Assembly: GCF_030063195.1 (NCBI RefSeq)
Contig: NZ_JASISS010000022.1
Span: 1 to 57,960, forward strand
Length of the DNA: 57,960 nucleotides
Reading direction: 5' to 3'
Origin: Cryobacterium sp. PH31-AA6
GTDB lineage: Bacteria; Actinomycetota; Actinomycetes; Actinomycetales; Microbacteriaceae
Shown here: piece after piece, positions 7,698 to 15,698 of the stretch
Position numbering within the stretch: the stretch's first letter is position 1
Layout of the letters: each line of letters begins with the position of its first letter
The notes under the pieces: generated by a model
Told to the model about the DNA's origin: nothing
Database searches by the model: none
The model's input: the letters and a program-made list of their open reading frames with translations, nothing else
Program-made: the position numbers and the translations under genes

Positions 7698-8552
7698 TCA
7701 GCCGCCGGTCGTCAGCCCGATCAAGACGTCCGTGAGCGATGGTGCGGCCAGGAGCAGGCCTCCGGCCAGGACCGCGATGCCCGCCAGTTTCCAGGCGGTG
7801 CGCCGCACCAGCGCTGCCCGCACCTCCGCGTCCAGGGCAGCGAAGAGCCGTGGCGCGTTCTCGGTCGGTGGGAAGAGCGGCGCCGGCCAGGTCGCCGGGT
7901 CGTCGATGATCTGTTGCAGCCGGGCGAGCTCGGCCGGACCGAGCCGGACCGGCCGGGTCAGGATCCAGCGTCGCAGGCCGGTCGCGGCCAGGACCGCCAC
8001 GAGATCCGGCTTCTTCTTGATCGTGAGCGACTTCGGGTTGACCACCGCGACCACGGGGTGTGCGGCCGCGAGGTGCGGCATCCGTTGCCTGAGCAGTTTG
8101 GTCACCCGGTCGGCCTCGTACTCGGCGCTGCGGATATGCGACACCCTGTGCCCGGAGACCATCACGGTCTGCCCGGCAACCCAGACACCCTTCCCGGCGT
8201 GGTTCTTCGTATTGATCGTGAACACGCCGCCGGGGCCGATGAGGAGGTGGTCGATGTCGGCGCCCTTCTTGCCGATCGGCAGCGCGTGGAAGACCGTCCA
8301 GCCGGCGGGCAGCGTGGCGAGGACGCGCGCGACGGCGATCTCGCCCTTAGCCCCGAGGTACCAGCTCACGCTCTCGGCGCCGAGCGGGGAATAGCCGAAG
8401 ACCCGGCCGAACCGGGTCCTTGCCGGGGTTTCGTCCTGGTGCCGCAGCAGCACCTCGATCACGGCCTGGCCGGCGGGCCGCGCGCTCATCGGTGTCTGCG
8501 GGGCTGGTTCCTGCTGGGCCGCTGCCTGCTGACCTGCTTCTTGCTGAATCAT
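7698..8552 (-). CDS. NERD-domain protein with C-terminal membrane segment
   Basis: Nuclease-related-domain protein of about 284 aa. The NERD core spans roughly residues 60-190, with GAKGEIAVARVL, GADIDHLLIGPGGVFTINTKN (acidic residues followed by the K of the nuclease-like motif) and AEYEADRVTKLLR. A hydrophobic segment (WKLAGIAVLAGGLLLAAP) close to the C-terminus suggests membrane anchoring. The N-terminal 35 residues are Gln/Ala/Pro rich. Two adjacent ATG codons (8555, 8552) follow AGGAG; the second has better spacing, while an upstream ATG at 8600 has no ribosome site. Its function is unknown beyond the family. Confidence 0.8.
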   Translation of the reverse strand: MIQQEAGQQAAAQQEPAPQTPMSARPAGQAVIEVLLRHQDETPARTRFGRVFGYSPLGAESVSWYLGAKGEIAVARVLATLPAGWTVFHALPIGKKGADIDHLLIGPGGVFTINTKNHAGKGVWVAGQTVMVSGHRVSHIRSAEYEADRVTKLLRQRMPHLAAAHPVVAVVNPKSLTIKKKPDLVAVLAATGLRRWILTRPVRLGPAELARLQQIIDDPATWPAPLFPPTENAPRLFAALDAEVRAALVRRTAWKLAGIAVLAGGLLLAAPSLTDVLIGLTTGG

Positions 8553-8619
8553 CATTGACTCCTGTCCCCAGTCGAAATCTGCGGATGCGGCGCGCGGCAT
8601 CCGGTGCGGATGCCGCGAC

Positions 8620-10287
8620 TCACCCGACGTCGACGGTCACCACCTGGTCGCGGCCGCGGCTCTTCGCGTCGTAGAGGGCGGTGTCGGCGCGTTCCAGCCA
8701 GTGAGCCACCCGCTCAGCGGGTTCGAGGGCGGCCAGGCCGGCACTCACCGTGCAGGTCAGACCGGCGGCCACGTCGCCCCAGGCGTAGTCGCGCACCGAG
8801 GTCAGCAACCGCTCGCAGGCCAGCGTGGCCTGATCGAGTTCGGTATTCCCGAAGACGAGGAGGAACTCTTCCCCGCCGACCCGCACGGCGAGGTCGGTCT
8901 CCCGCGTGACGGCACGGAGCATCTGGGCCATCGTGGTGAGAACCAGGTCGCCGGTGGCGTGCCCATACTCGTCGTTGACGAGCTTGAAATTGTCGAAGTC
9001 GATCATGGCGGCGCACAGCGGCTGGGACAGGTCGCGGGCACGGTCCATCAGCCGGGGCAGCTCCCGGTCGAGCGCTCGCCGGTTCGGCAGGAGAGTGAGC
9101 GGGTCGGTGTGTGCCTGATCGTCCAGTTCCTCCGCCCGAATCCGCTGAACCTCGGCCTCAAGCTGGGAGCGTTCGATCTCGTGGCGGGCCTGCTCGACCT
9201 CGAGGGTATTGATCAGCAGCTGGGACTGGAGTCCTGCCGTCTGTACCGTTCGCTGCAAGGTCAGCTTGTTCAGTTTTTCGCAATGGCCGAGGGCCTGCTC
9301 GAACCGACGCCGCTGCTTGTGCATCTCGTACAGAGCCTGGTGCAGCCTGATCTGCAGGGCCAGGTCCTCGTCGATGGACGGGCAGGCGAGCTGGGCATCC
9401 ATCATCGCGGTGGCCTCCTCCAGGTTGCCTTCTGCGCGCACCACCTCGGCCAGTTGAGCGTCGACGTTCACCTCGAGATTACGAAAACCGTTCGCGTGCG
9501 CGAGGTCCTTGCAACGGTGGGCTTTCTCCCTGGCCTCATCGTGCTCGTTCAGCTCGATCAGAATGCTGACCAGGTTGGTCAGCGCGATCGTCTCGATGAA
9601 GTTGTTGCCCTGGGCGTTGGCCAATGCGACGGCCTCACGGAACAGCACCAGGCCCTCCTGCAGCGCCAGCGACGCGTCGAGTTCCGCCGCTCGCTGGGCG
9701 AGCGCGGTCTCGAGGCAGCTGTCGCCCAGGTTGTTGACGGCGACGAGCCGGGAGTCAGTGTCGTCCAGCGTCTCGGACAGGGCGAGCGCCTGTCGTCCGA
9801 GGTCGACCCCCCGCTCGGTGTCGCCCATTGCGCCGTGAACGGTCGACGCCCGGGTGAGGGCCCAGAACTCGGCCAGCCGGCTGCCGCACGCCCGCGCCGT
9901 CTCGAGTGCGGGAACCGCGTGACTGAGCGCCTGCTCGGTCAGGGACGTGTCGGTGTAGGCCAGGGCCAGGGTGCAATGCACCCTCGACTGCCGCAGGAGG
10001 TCACCGGTGGCCGTGTGAAATTCCAAGGCCTGCAGGCCATTCCGCACGGCGGCCTGGTAATCACCGAGTCGGAGACGGTGCAGCGCGAGCATCTCACGGG
10101 CGCGTGCCTGTTGGGAGGGAGTGACTCCGGGCGTCGCCAGAACTTGCTCGCCCGAGGCCGCACCCTCGAGGTGACGCCCGGCCGCGGAGAATCGTTCGCT
10201 CTCCTGGAGCAGGCCCTCGATCGTGGACGCGGTGAGAGCATCCTGCGGCGGGCCTCGCCGTTCGGAAACCGTGTGATTCGAGTTCAT
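8620..10287 (-). CDS. TPR-GGDEF diguanylate cyclase
   Basis: Cytosolic protein of 555 aa. Residues 30-340 are tandem TPR-like helices (for example ALSHAVPALETARACG, LAVNNLGDSCLE), followed by a coiled-coil linker at about 350-385 and a GGDEF domain from about 390. The active-site signature is GGEEF near residue 470. RETD sits five residues before it, matching the RxxD inhibitory I-site, so an active, product-inhibited cyclase is expected. There is no membrane segment. The TPR array probably binds a protein partner. It supplies a second c-di-GMP source near the chemosensory operon, which has its own cyclase. Confidence 0.9.
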   Translation of the reverse strand: MNSNHTVSERRGPPQDALTASTIEGLLQESERFSAAGRHLEGAASGEQVLATPGVTPSQQARAREMLALHRLRLGDYQAAVRNGLQALEFHTATGDLLRQSRVHCTLALAYTDTSLTEQALSHAVPALETARACGSRLAEFWALTRASTVHGAMGDTERGVDLGRQALALSETLDDTDSRLVAVNNLGDSCLETALAQRAAELDASLALQEGLVLFREAVALANAQGNNFIETIALTNLVSILIELNEHDEAREKAHRCKDLAHANGFRNLEVNVDAQLAEVVRAEGNLEEATAMMDAQLACPSIDEDLALQIRLHQALYEMHKQRRRFEQALGHCEKLNKLTLQRTVQTAGLQSQLLINTLEVEQARHEIERSQLEAEVQRIRAEELDDQAHTDPLTLLPNRRALDRELPRLMDRARDLSQPLCAAMIDFDNFKLVNDEYGHATGDLVLTTMAQMLRAVTRETDLAVRVGGEEFLLVFGNTELDQATLACERLLTSVRDYAWGDVAAGLTCTVSAGLAALEPAERVAHWLERADTALYDAKSRGRDQVVTVDVG

Positions 10288-10471
10288 GGCTCAGTCCCCC
10301 CGACTGCTCTTGCCTCATTTTGAACCTACCAGCGTTGTCGCAGGTCCGGGGTCAAATTCAGGGCTGAAAACTCCCCCATTTGTGGAGTCAAGTCGGCGTT
10401 TTCGCGGGCACCCATCCGGGGCGCGAGCGGGGGCGGCGGCTCGGACAGGGGCACGGGGCTAACGTGAAGGC

Positions 10472-10798
10472 ATGGATAACTCTCCGAACCCGATCACGTT
10501 CATTCCCGATGTGCGCGCCGACGCCGTCGTGGCCCCGGGCGGGCTCGGTCATTCCACCGTGTTCAACTCCCCGGGGGCGCGGGTGGTCGTGCTCACCTTT
10601 GCCGCGGGACACGTGCTCAAGGAACACCGCGCACCGAAGACCCTGCTCATGCAGGCCCTCGACGGATGCCTGCGGGTCACCGCCGGCGGACAGGTCACCG
10701 AACTCGTCCCCGGCGCGCTGCTCTGCCTCGACGTTTCACTCGTGCACGAGGTCGAGGCGCTCGAGGAGTCCCGGCTCATGCTGACCCTGATCGGCTAG
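10472..10798 (+). CDS. Small cupin protein
   Basis: Single cupin barrel of 108 aa. The metal-binding region is partly recognisable: GHVLKEHRAPKTLLMQALDG (two histidine/charged positions) and LVPGALLCLDVSLVHEVEALEES (second motif with His). Such proteins are often regulators or small-molecule binders; the ligand is unknown. The -10 hexamer TAACGT (10460-10465) ends 6 nt before the ATG, which suggests a leaderless mRNA. It diverges from the TPR-GGDEF gene. Confidence 0.75.
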   Translation: MDNSPNPITFIPDVRADAVVAPGGLGHSTVFNSPGARVVVLTFAAGHVLKEHRAPKTLLMQALDGCLRVTAGGQVTELVPGALLCLDVSLVHEVEALEESRLMLTLIG

Positions 10799-10853
10799 CG
10801 CGGGCATCCGTCGCGCGGCGGGTTCGGTGGCGCACCGTCGCGGCCCGCGTTTC

Positions 10854-10897
10854 GGAAGCGGGCGCGCGCTAGAACGCGGGCCCGCTTCCCTAGCGCG
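10854..10897. terminator. Overlapping hairpins after the cupin gene
   Basis: GGAAGCGGGC (10854-10863) pairs with GCCCGCTTCC (10880-10889), and CGCGCTAG (10865-10872) pairs with CTAGCGCG (10890-10897). The two stems exclude each other. It is a probable terminator of the cupin transcript. Confidence 0.55.
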
Positions 10898-10992
10898 GGC
10901 CGGGAGGCCGCGCGACCCAGGCGAGCGCCCCACCCGGGCGACAACACGCGGCACCCAGACAACGGCCAGCCAGGCACACCTAGGCTGGCCGG

Positions 10993-11274
10993 ATGACCGA
11001 CGTCGCCACTCCCGCAGCCCCTGAATCACGCATCACGATGTTCGGCGCGCAGTGGTGCGGCGACTGCCGCCGCTCGAAGAAGCTGCTCGATGTGCTGAAC
11101 ATCGACTACGACTACGTCGACCTCGAGAGCGTTGACGATGGCGCCGACCGCGCCCACGCGATCAGCGGCCGCACGCAGATCCCCGTCATCGCCTTCCCCG
11201 ACGGCACGCACGTCGTCGAGCCCAGCGATTCGACCCTGCACGCGAAGCTCACCGCGCTCGGCCGGATCGGCTAG
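10993..11274 (+). CDS. Glutaredoxin-like (mycoredoxin-type) protein
   Basis: Thioredoxin-fold protein of 93 aa. WCGDC gives a CxxC pair at Cys22 and Cys25; QIPVIAFPDG contains the cis-Pro and HVVEPSDSTL completes the fold. Actinobacterial relatives reduce mixed disulfides with mycothiol, which is inferred here. TAGGCT at 10981-10986 lies 6 nt before the ATG, so the mRNA is probably leaderless. The stop overlaps the stop of the convergent gene inside a shared CTAG palindrome. Confidence 0.88.
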   Translation: MTDVATPAAPESRITMFGAQWCGDCRRSKKLLDVLNIDYDYVDLESVDDGADRAHAISGRTQIPVIAFPDGTHVVEPSDSTLHAKLTALGRIG

Positions 11275-12065
11275 GGCAGGTACGCTCCCAGCACCTGCAC
11301 GGTCGTGATCGACAGGGTGCGCTGGGTTCGCTCGTAGACCGGCATCAGCTCGGTCGACCCGCGAACGGTGTGGATCACGCCCGCCGCGTCGAAGATCGCG
11401 ACCGGGTCCAGGTCGCGCAGCAGCACCCAGAACGGCTGGAAGAAGAACACGCTGCGAATGCCGGCGTCGAACTCCTCGAGGGTCATCTCCACGTAGCGCG
11501 CGCGAGCGTCGATGGTCGACGGGAAGCCGCGAAAGTAGTCACAGCCCGGTCGCGCCGGGTCTTCCCGGTGCAGCATCGGCGCCGGCACGGCATACCAGCC
11601 CTGCCGGTCGTTGGTGGCCGTTGCCAGCGCGCTGGCGATCACACGGTAGGTCAGGGCACGCTTCGTCGTGACCGGCATGGTCCTGGGGATTCCGAGACCG
11701 GTCGCCACCTCGATCCGCCGCACGCTGTCGTGCGGGCTCAAGGCGGCCATCATCTCGATCCAACTGATCTTGTTCACGATCCCGTTGACCAGGAACTTGC
11801 AGCCGTCCACCAGATCCCACTGGATGCTCATCGCGTTCTGTTCGTCGTGGACGATCAGCAGGCGGGTTCCCTCGTCGACCTCCACCCCGGAGATGCGCAG
11901 GTGCGGATGCCGGCGCACCAGCTCGCTGGCGATCCACCACATCTGCGCGGTCAGGAAACGGTCGGCCGGCGGATTGTAGACCTCGTAGCCCTCGGCACGC
12001 CCGGCAGCCGCGTCGCCGTGCTGTCCGGAGCTCTCGCCGGAGTCGTTCGACGCTGCATCAGTCAT
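11271..12065 (-). CDS. Unrecognised cytosolic protein
   Basis: A 264-aa protein I cannot assign. The first 40 residues are a polar, disordered-looking Ser/Gly/Asp stretch. The rest looks globular, with Trp-rich segments (AQMWWIASELVRRHP, KISWIEMMAAL, FFFQPFWVLLRDLDP) and no signal peptide or membrane helix. The ATG at 12065 is chosen over an upstream one at 12197 because AGGAGG precedes it by about 9 nt. Convergent with the glutaredoxin-like gene, sharing a CTAG stop palindrome; divergent from the VOC dioxygenase gene. Confidence 0.75.
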   Translation of the reverse strand: MTDAASNDSGESSGQHGDAAAGRAEGYEVYNPPADRFLTAQMWWIASELVRRHPHLRISGVEVDEGTRLLIVHDEQNAMSIQWDLVDGCKFLVNGIVNKISWIEMMAALSPHDSVRRIEVATGLGIPRTMPVTTKRALTYRVIASALATATNDRQGWYAVPAPMLHREDPARPGCDYFRGFPSTIDARARYVEMTLEEFDAGIRSVFFFQPFWVLLRDLDPVAIFDAAGVIHTVRGSTELMPVYERTQRTLSITTVQVLGAYLP

Positions 12066-12194
12066 CTCACCAACCTCCTGCCTGATCAGCGACGGATTCC
12101 CATCCTGCTCCGATTCGGTCGGGAGCGAAATGCCCAATTCGGGTGAGAGCCGGCCGGGGCCGGCCGCAGATCCGTGGGAATGAATTGGCAGACT

Positions 12195-12208
12195 CATGCG
12201 TTTGCATG
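12195..12208. promoter_or_regulatory. Palindromic operator candidate before the VOC dioxygenase
   Basis: CATGC-GTTT-GCATG, 31 nt upstream of the start codon. Its core ATGCGTTTGCAT matches at 10 of 12 positions the palindrome ATGCAATTGCAT before the YceI gene. The length and form suit a MarR-family repressor; no such gene lies in the window. Confidence 0.5.
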
Positions 12209-12238
12209 GAAGTCAACGTCACCACCAGAAAGGGACCC

Positions 12239-13219
12239 ATGCACACCTCAGGACTGCACCACGTCACCGCCATCGCCGGTGCGCCGCAGCGCAATATCGA
12301 TTTCTACGTACAGGGTCTCGGCCTTCGCCTGGTCAAGAAGACCGTCAACTTCGACGACCCGGGCACGTACCACCTGTACTACGGCGACGACGCCGGCCGG
12401 CCCGGTTCACTGCTCACCTTCTTCCCGTGGACCGGAATCTCCAGCGGGCGACCCGGTTCTGGCCAGTCCACCTCGACCGCATTCTCGGTTCCGGCCGGCA
12501 GCCTCGGCTGGTGGGCCGATCACTTCCGGGCCCTCGGCGTTGATTCGACGCTGGTCGCAAGATCCTCGGACGAGGAGCGTCTGTCGCTGCGCGACCCCGA
12601 CGGCCTGCAGCTCGACCTCGTGGCGTCGTCGACGTTGGATCCGCGCAACCCGTGGGATTCGGCATCCGTGCCCGCCGAGTACGCGGTGCGCGGCCAGCAC
12701 TCCTCCGTGCTCACCGTGGCCGACCCGACCGGCACGGTCGAGGTGCTCACCCGTGACCTCGGGATGCGCGTGCTCTCCGAAACCGGGGACCGCATCCGGG
12801 TGGGTGCCGGCGACGGCGCCGCGGGAAACATCGTGGACATCATCGCCGACCCGAAGGGCCAGGTGGGGCTGACCGCCGGCGGATCCGTGCACCACATCGC
12901 GTTCCGGGTGCCGGACAAGACCACCCAGGAGAAGTGGCGGGCGGAGCTCGTCGATCGCGGCTACGGCGTCACGGCCATCCTCGATCGGCAGTACTTCACG
13001 TCGATCTACTTCCGCGAACCGGGCGGGGTGCTCTTCGAGATCGCCACGGACACCCCCGGTTTCGACATCGACGAGCCGCTGCTCGAACTCGGTCGCTCGC
13101 TGAAGCTCCCGCCGTGGCTCGAGCCCAGCCGTGAGCAGATCGAGCACGCCGTCGCGCCGATCACCCTGCCCGCCGAGAACAACCCGGCACTCGTGACGAG
13201 CACCCGCCCGGCCGAGTAA
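12239..13219 (+). CDS. VOC-family ring-cleaving dioxygenase (MhqO/LinE-like)
   Basis: Two-module glyoxalase-fold protein of 326 aa. The first module starts SGLHHVTAIAG; the second has VHHIAFRVPDK and YFREPGGVLFEIATDTPGF, giving the His-His-Glu Fe(II) site. Relatives cleave hydroquinones. A ribosome site (AAAGGGA) precedes the ATG at 12239. A hydrolase and a maleylacetate reductase follow, which supports an aromatic-ring degradation or quinone detoxification role. A palindromic operator candidate lies upstream. The exact substrate is not shown by sequence. Confidence 0.85.
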   Translation: MHTSGLHHVTAIAGAPQRNIDFYVQGLGLRLVKKTVNFDDPGTYHLYYGDDAGRPGSLLTFFPWTGISSGRPGSGQSTSTAFSVPAGSLGWWADHFRALGVDSTLVARSSDEERLSLRDPDGLQLDLVASSTLDPRNPWDSASVPAEYAVRGQHSSVLTVADPTGTVEVLTRDLGMRVLSETGDRIRVGAGDGAAGNIVDIIADPKGQVGLTAGGSVHHIAFRVPDKTTQEKWRAELVDRGYGVTAILDRQYFTSIYFREPGGVLFEIATDTPGFDIDEPLLELGRSLKLPPWLEPSREQIEHAVAPITLPAENNPALVTSTRPAE

Positions 13220-13323
13220 GGGCGACGCAGACCGCCGGATGCCGCGGCCCCGCAGCAGACCGCGGCCCCGACAACGACAACGACATAGCAATGCGACGAA
13301 CGCGCACCATGCAGGGAGAAACG

Positions 13324-14043
13324 ATGAACACCAACACCACCCATGGTCGGAACGCTCCGGCCGAGCAGGCGGACCACTCCGGGCCACCGGTCCACGCCGA
13401 CCGCCCCGGCCCCGACTGGCCGCACGTCTACCGCGCCGGCGTCCCGGTCTCGGTCGACGCCCCCGTGCTGCTGCTTCTACACGGCACCGGCGGCAACGAG
13501 GAGGAGATCCTCACCCTCGCCGACGCCCTCGACCCGGCCGCCACCGTGCTCTCCCCGCGCGGGCGGGCCACCGAGGGCGGCATGAACCGATGGTTCCTCC
13601 GGTTGTCGGAGGGCGTCTTCGACGTCGACGACGTCGTGAGGCGGGCCGGGGAGCTGGCCGGGTTCCTGGCCTGGGCACGGGCGCACTACGAGCTCGGCAA
13701 CCGCCCGATCGTCGCGATCGGTTTCTCCAACGGTGCCAATATCGCCCTCGCCACCGCACTGCTGCACCCGGACGCCCTGCGCCGCGTGGTCGCGTTCTCT
13801 GGCATGTTCCCGCTCGACGGGCGTGGCCTCACGACCGACCTCACCGACATCGAGGTGCTGCTGCTCAACGGCCGCAGCGACCCGATGGCCCCGCTGCATA
13901 GTGTGGGCACGGTCGAGGCTGCGTTCACCGCACGCGGCGCGCGGGTCGAGCTGGAACTCCGTGACGGCGGGCACGGCATCGCCGCGACGGACGTCGCAGC
14001 CGCCCGGATCTGGCTGGACCGCCACGCGCGGACCGCCGGCTGA
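13324..14043 (+). CDS. Alpha/beta hydrolase, phospholipase/carboxylesterase (MhqD-like)
   Basis: Cytosolic serine hydrolase of 239 aa. LLLHGTGGNEEEIL forms the oxyanion region, GFSNGANIA holds the nucleophile Ser, NGRSDPM the Asp and DGGHGI the His. In Bacillus subtilis a relative (mhqD) sits with the ring-cleaving dioxygenase mhqO, the same pairing as here. The ATG at 13324 has GGGAG upstream; an earlier in-frame ATG at 13291 lacks a ribosome site. Its stop overlaps the next gene's start in TGATG. Confidence 0.88.
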   Translation: MNTNTTHGRNAPAEQADHSGPPVHADRPGPDWPHVYRAGVPVSVDAPVLLLLHGTGGNEEEILTLADALDPAATVLSPRGRATEGGMNRWFLRLSEGVFDVDDVVRRAGELAGFLAWARAHYELGNRPIVAIGFSNGANIALATALLHPDALRRVVAFSGMFPLDGRGLTTDLTDIEVLLLNGRSDPMAPLHSVGTVEAAFTARGARVELELRDGGHGIAATDVAAARIWLDRHARTAG

Positions 14044-15146
14044 TGCCCTCGCCCGGCGCGCCCGACCGGCCATTCGACTTCGAAGACCGCGCCCGCGGGC
14101 AGCGGGTGATCTTCGGCACCGGCCGGGCCGGAGTGCTTCTCCCGGATGTGCTCGCGACGTTGGGCGCCCGGGCGGTGATGGTGATCGGCACCCGGCGCGA
14201 ACTGGAGCGGTCCGCGAGCGTGCTCGACGGCATCCGCCCGGCCCTCGTCTGGGACGAGGTCGAGCAGCACGTGCCGGTCGAGCTGGCCGGGCGCGCCACC
14301 CGGGCCGCGCAGGGCGCCGGCGTCGACGCGCTCGTGGCGATCGGCGGCGGCTCGGCGATCGGCCTGGCGAAGGCGATCGCGCTCCGGCCGCGCCCTCGGT
14401 CACTGCCGATCGTGGCCGTGCCGACGACCTACTCCGGCTCGGAGGCAACCTCCACCTGGGGCCTCGTCGAGCGCGGAGTGAAGACCACCGGGGTCGATCC
14501 GCGGGTTTTGCCCGCCGTGATCGTCTACGACGCCGAGCTGACCCGGTCACTCCCCCGCGGCCTCAGCGTCAGCAGCGGGCTGAATGCCCTTGCCCATGCG
14601 GTCGATGCGTTCTGGGCACCCAACGCGAGCCCGTCCACTGACCTCGCCGCGGTGGCGGCGATCCGGATGCTCGCTGCCGCGCTGCCGCTCGTCGCCTGCG
14701 ACCCCGATTCACTCACTGGGCGTGAGGACGCGCTCAGGGGCGCCAATCTGGCAGCGAGCGTATTCTCCGCGGCCGGTTCCGGCCTGCACCACAGAATCAG
14801 CCATGTGCTCGGCGGCACGTTCGGACTGCCCCACTCGGAAACGCATGCCGTGGTACTCGCGCACGTCGTCGCGTTCAATGCCCCGGCCGCTCCCGGTGCC
14901 GAGGTGCAGATCGCCGCGGCGCTCGGCGCCCCGACTGCCGTTGGCGGGCTGATCGCGCTGCGCGACCGGCTCCACGCCCCGACGGCCCTGCGCGAGCTCG
15001 GTCTTCGCGAAAGCGATATCCCGGCCGCGGTGGAGCAGATCCTCGCCGTGGTTCCCGCGTCGAACCCGCGACTCGTCACCCGAGGCGACCTCACGGCGTT
15101 GCTGCGGGCCGCGTGGGCCGGTCAAGCTCCGGATTCGCCGGCCTGA
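14043..15146 (+). CDS. Maleylacetate reductase (iron-type alcohol dehydrogenase family)
   Basis: NAD(P)H-dependent enzyme of 367 aa expected to reduce maleylacetate to 3-oxoadipate. VAIGGGSAIGLAKA is the nucleotide-binding glycine motif, VPTTYSGSEAT is typical of the family, and LNALAHAVDAFW, GLHHRISHVLGG and LPHSETHA contain the histidines of the metal/active site. It is coupled to the hydrolase by a 1-nt stop/start overlap and ends the three-gene operon. Its 3-oxoadipate product could feed a thiolase such as the one at the far end of the window, after CoA transfer. Confidence 0.88.
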   Translation: MPSPGAPDRPFDFEDRARGQRVIFGTGRAGVLLPDVLATLGARAVMVIGTRRELERSASVLDGIRPALVWDEVEQHVPVELAGRATRAAQGAGVDALVAIGGGSAIGLAKAIALRPRPRSLPIVAVPTTYSGSEATSTWGLVERGVKTTGVDPRVLPAVIVYDAELTRSLPRGLSVSSGLNALAHAVDAFWAPNASPSTDLAAVAAIRMLAAALPLVACDPDSLTGREDALRGANLAASVFSAAGSGLHHRISHVLGGTFGLPHSETHAVVLAHVVAFNAPAAPGAEVQIAAALGAPTAVGGLIALRDRLHAPTALRELGLRESDIPAAVEQILAVVPASNPRLVTRGDLTALLRAAWAGQAPDSPA

Positions 15147-15233
15147 CGGGCCCGGAGGCTGCATCAACCGGGCCTTTTGGCCTATTCCGGCCGGCCGCCC
15201 ACGCGCTAGGCTGCCACCGAACGGGGAGGCATC

Positions 15234-15587
15234 ATGACCAACGCAGGGCACGCCAACGGGACCGACAAAGACCACGTCGAGAAGGCCATCGAGGCCAGGG
15301 ACAGGGCGACCGGGCTCACACCGAAACAGCTGGCCAGAGACGCACGGGTGCGCTTGCTCCGCAGTAAGGCCGCGGTGCTGCGCTCCGAGGTTGATGCCAT
15401 CGCGGCCACTCATGTCGACCCCGACACCCTGGAGGAGATGCTCTCGAACGCGAGCCCGGAGGAGGTTCTACGCATCGAGAAGGCCGAGCACGCGATCAGC
15501 GCCCGGGTTGCCGAGGCCCGGACCGCCGCAGAGGCTGCCGAGGCAGATTACGAGCAGGCCGTGCTCGATCAGAACGACGACGCCTGA
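15234..15587 (+). CDS. Small coiled-coil protein of unknown function
   Basis: A 117-aa acidic helical protein with long heptad-like stretches (about residues 35-60 and 80-112, Ala/Glu rich). No signal peptide or membrane helix. GGGGAGG precedes the ATG at 15234 and a possible -10 (TAGGCT) lies at 15207-15212. I do not recognise a family. It follows the maleylacetate reductase by 87 nt and probably has its own promoter. Confidence 0.7.
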   Translation: MTNAGHANGTDKDHVEKAIEARDRATGLTPKQLARDARVRLLRSKAAVLRSEVDAIAATHVDPDTLEEMLSNASPEEVLRIEKAEHAISARVAEARTAAEAAEADYEQAVLDQNDDA

Positions 15588-15616
15588 CCTGCCCCGTCCT
15601 GCTCGCCGTCCTGACC

Positions 15617-15680
15617 CGCCGAACTGTGACTTGTGCACCGGATTCGCCGCCCGAAGAGGTGCTTAACTCACAGTTCGGCG
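15617..15680. terminator. Imperfect 23-bp inverted repeat between convergent genes
   Basis: CGCCGAACTGTGA (15617-15629) has its exact reverse complement at 15668-15680. With the inner GCACC/GGTGC pairing the arms match at about 20 of 23 positions. AT-richer than its surroundings, it could be a bidirectional terminator or a dispersed REP-type repeat. Confidence 0.55.
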
Positions 15681-15698
15681 ACCTGGCGGGGCGGGGGG

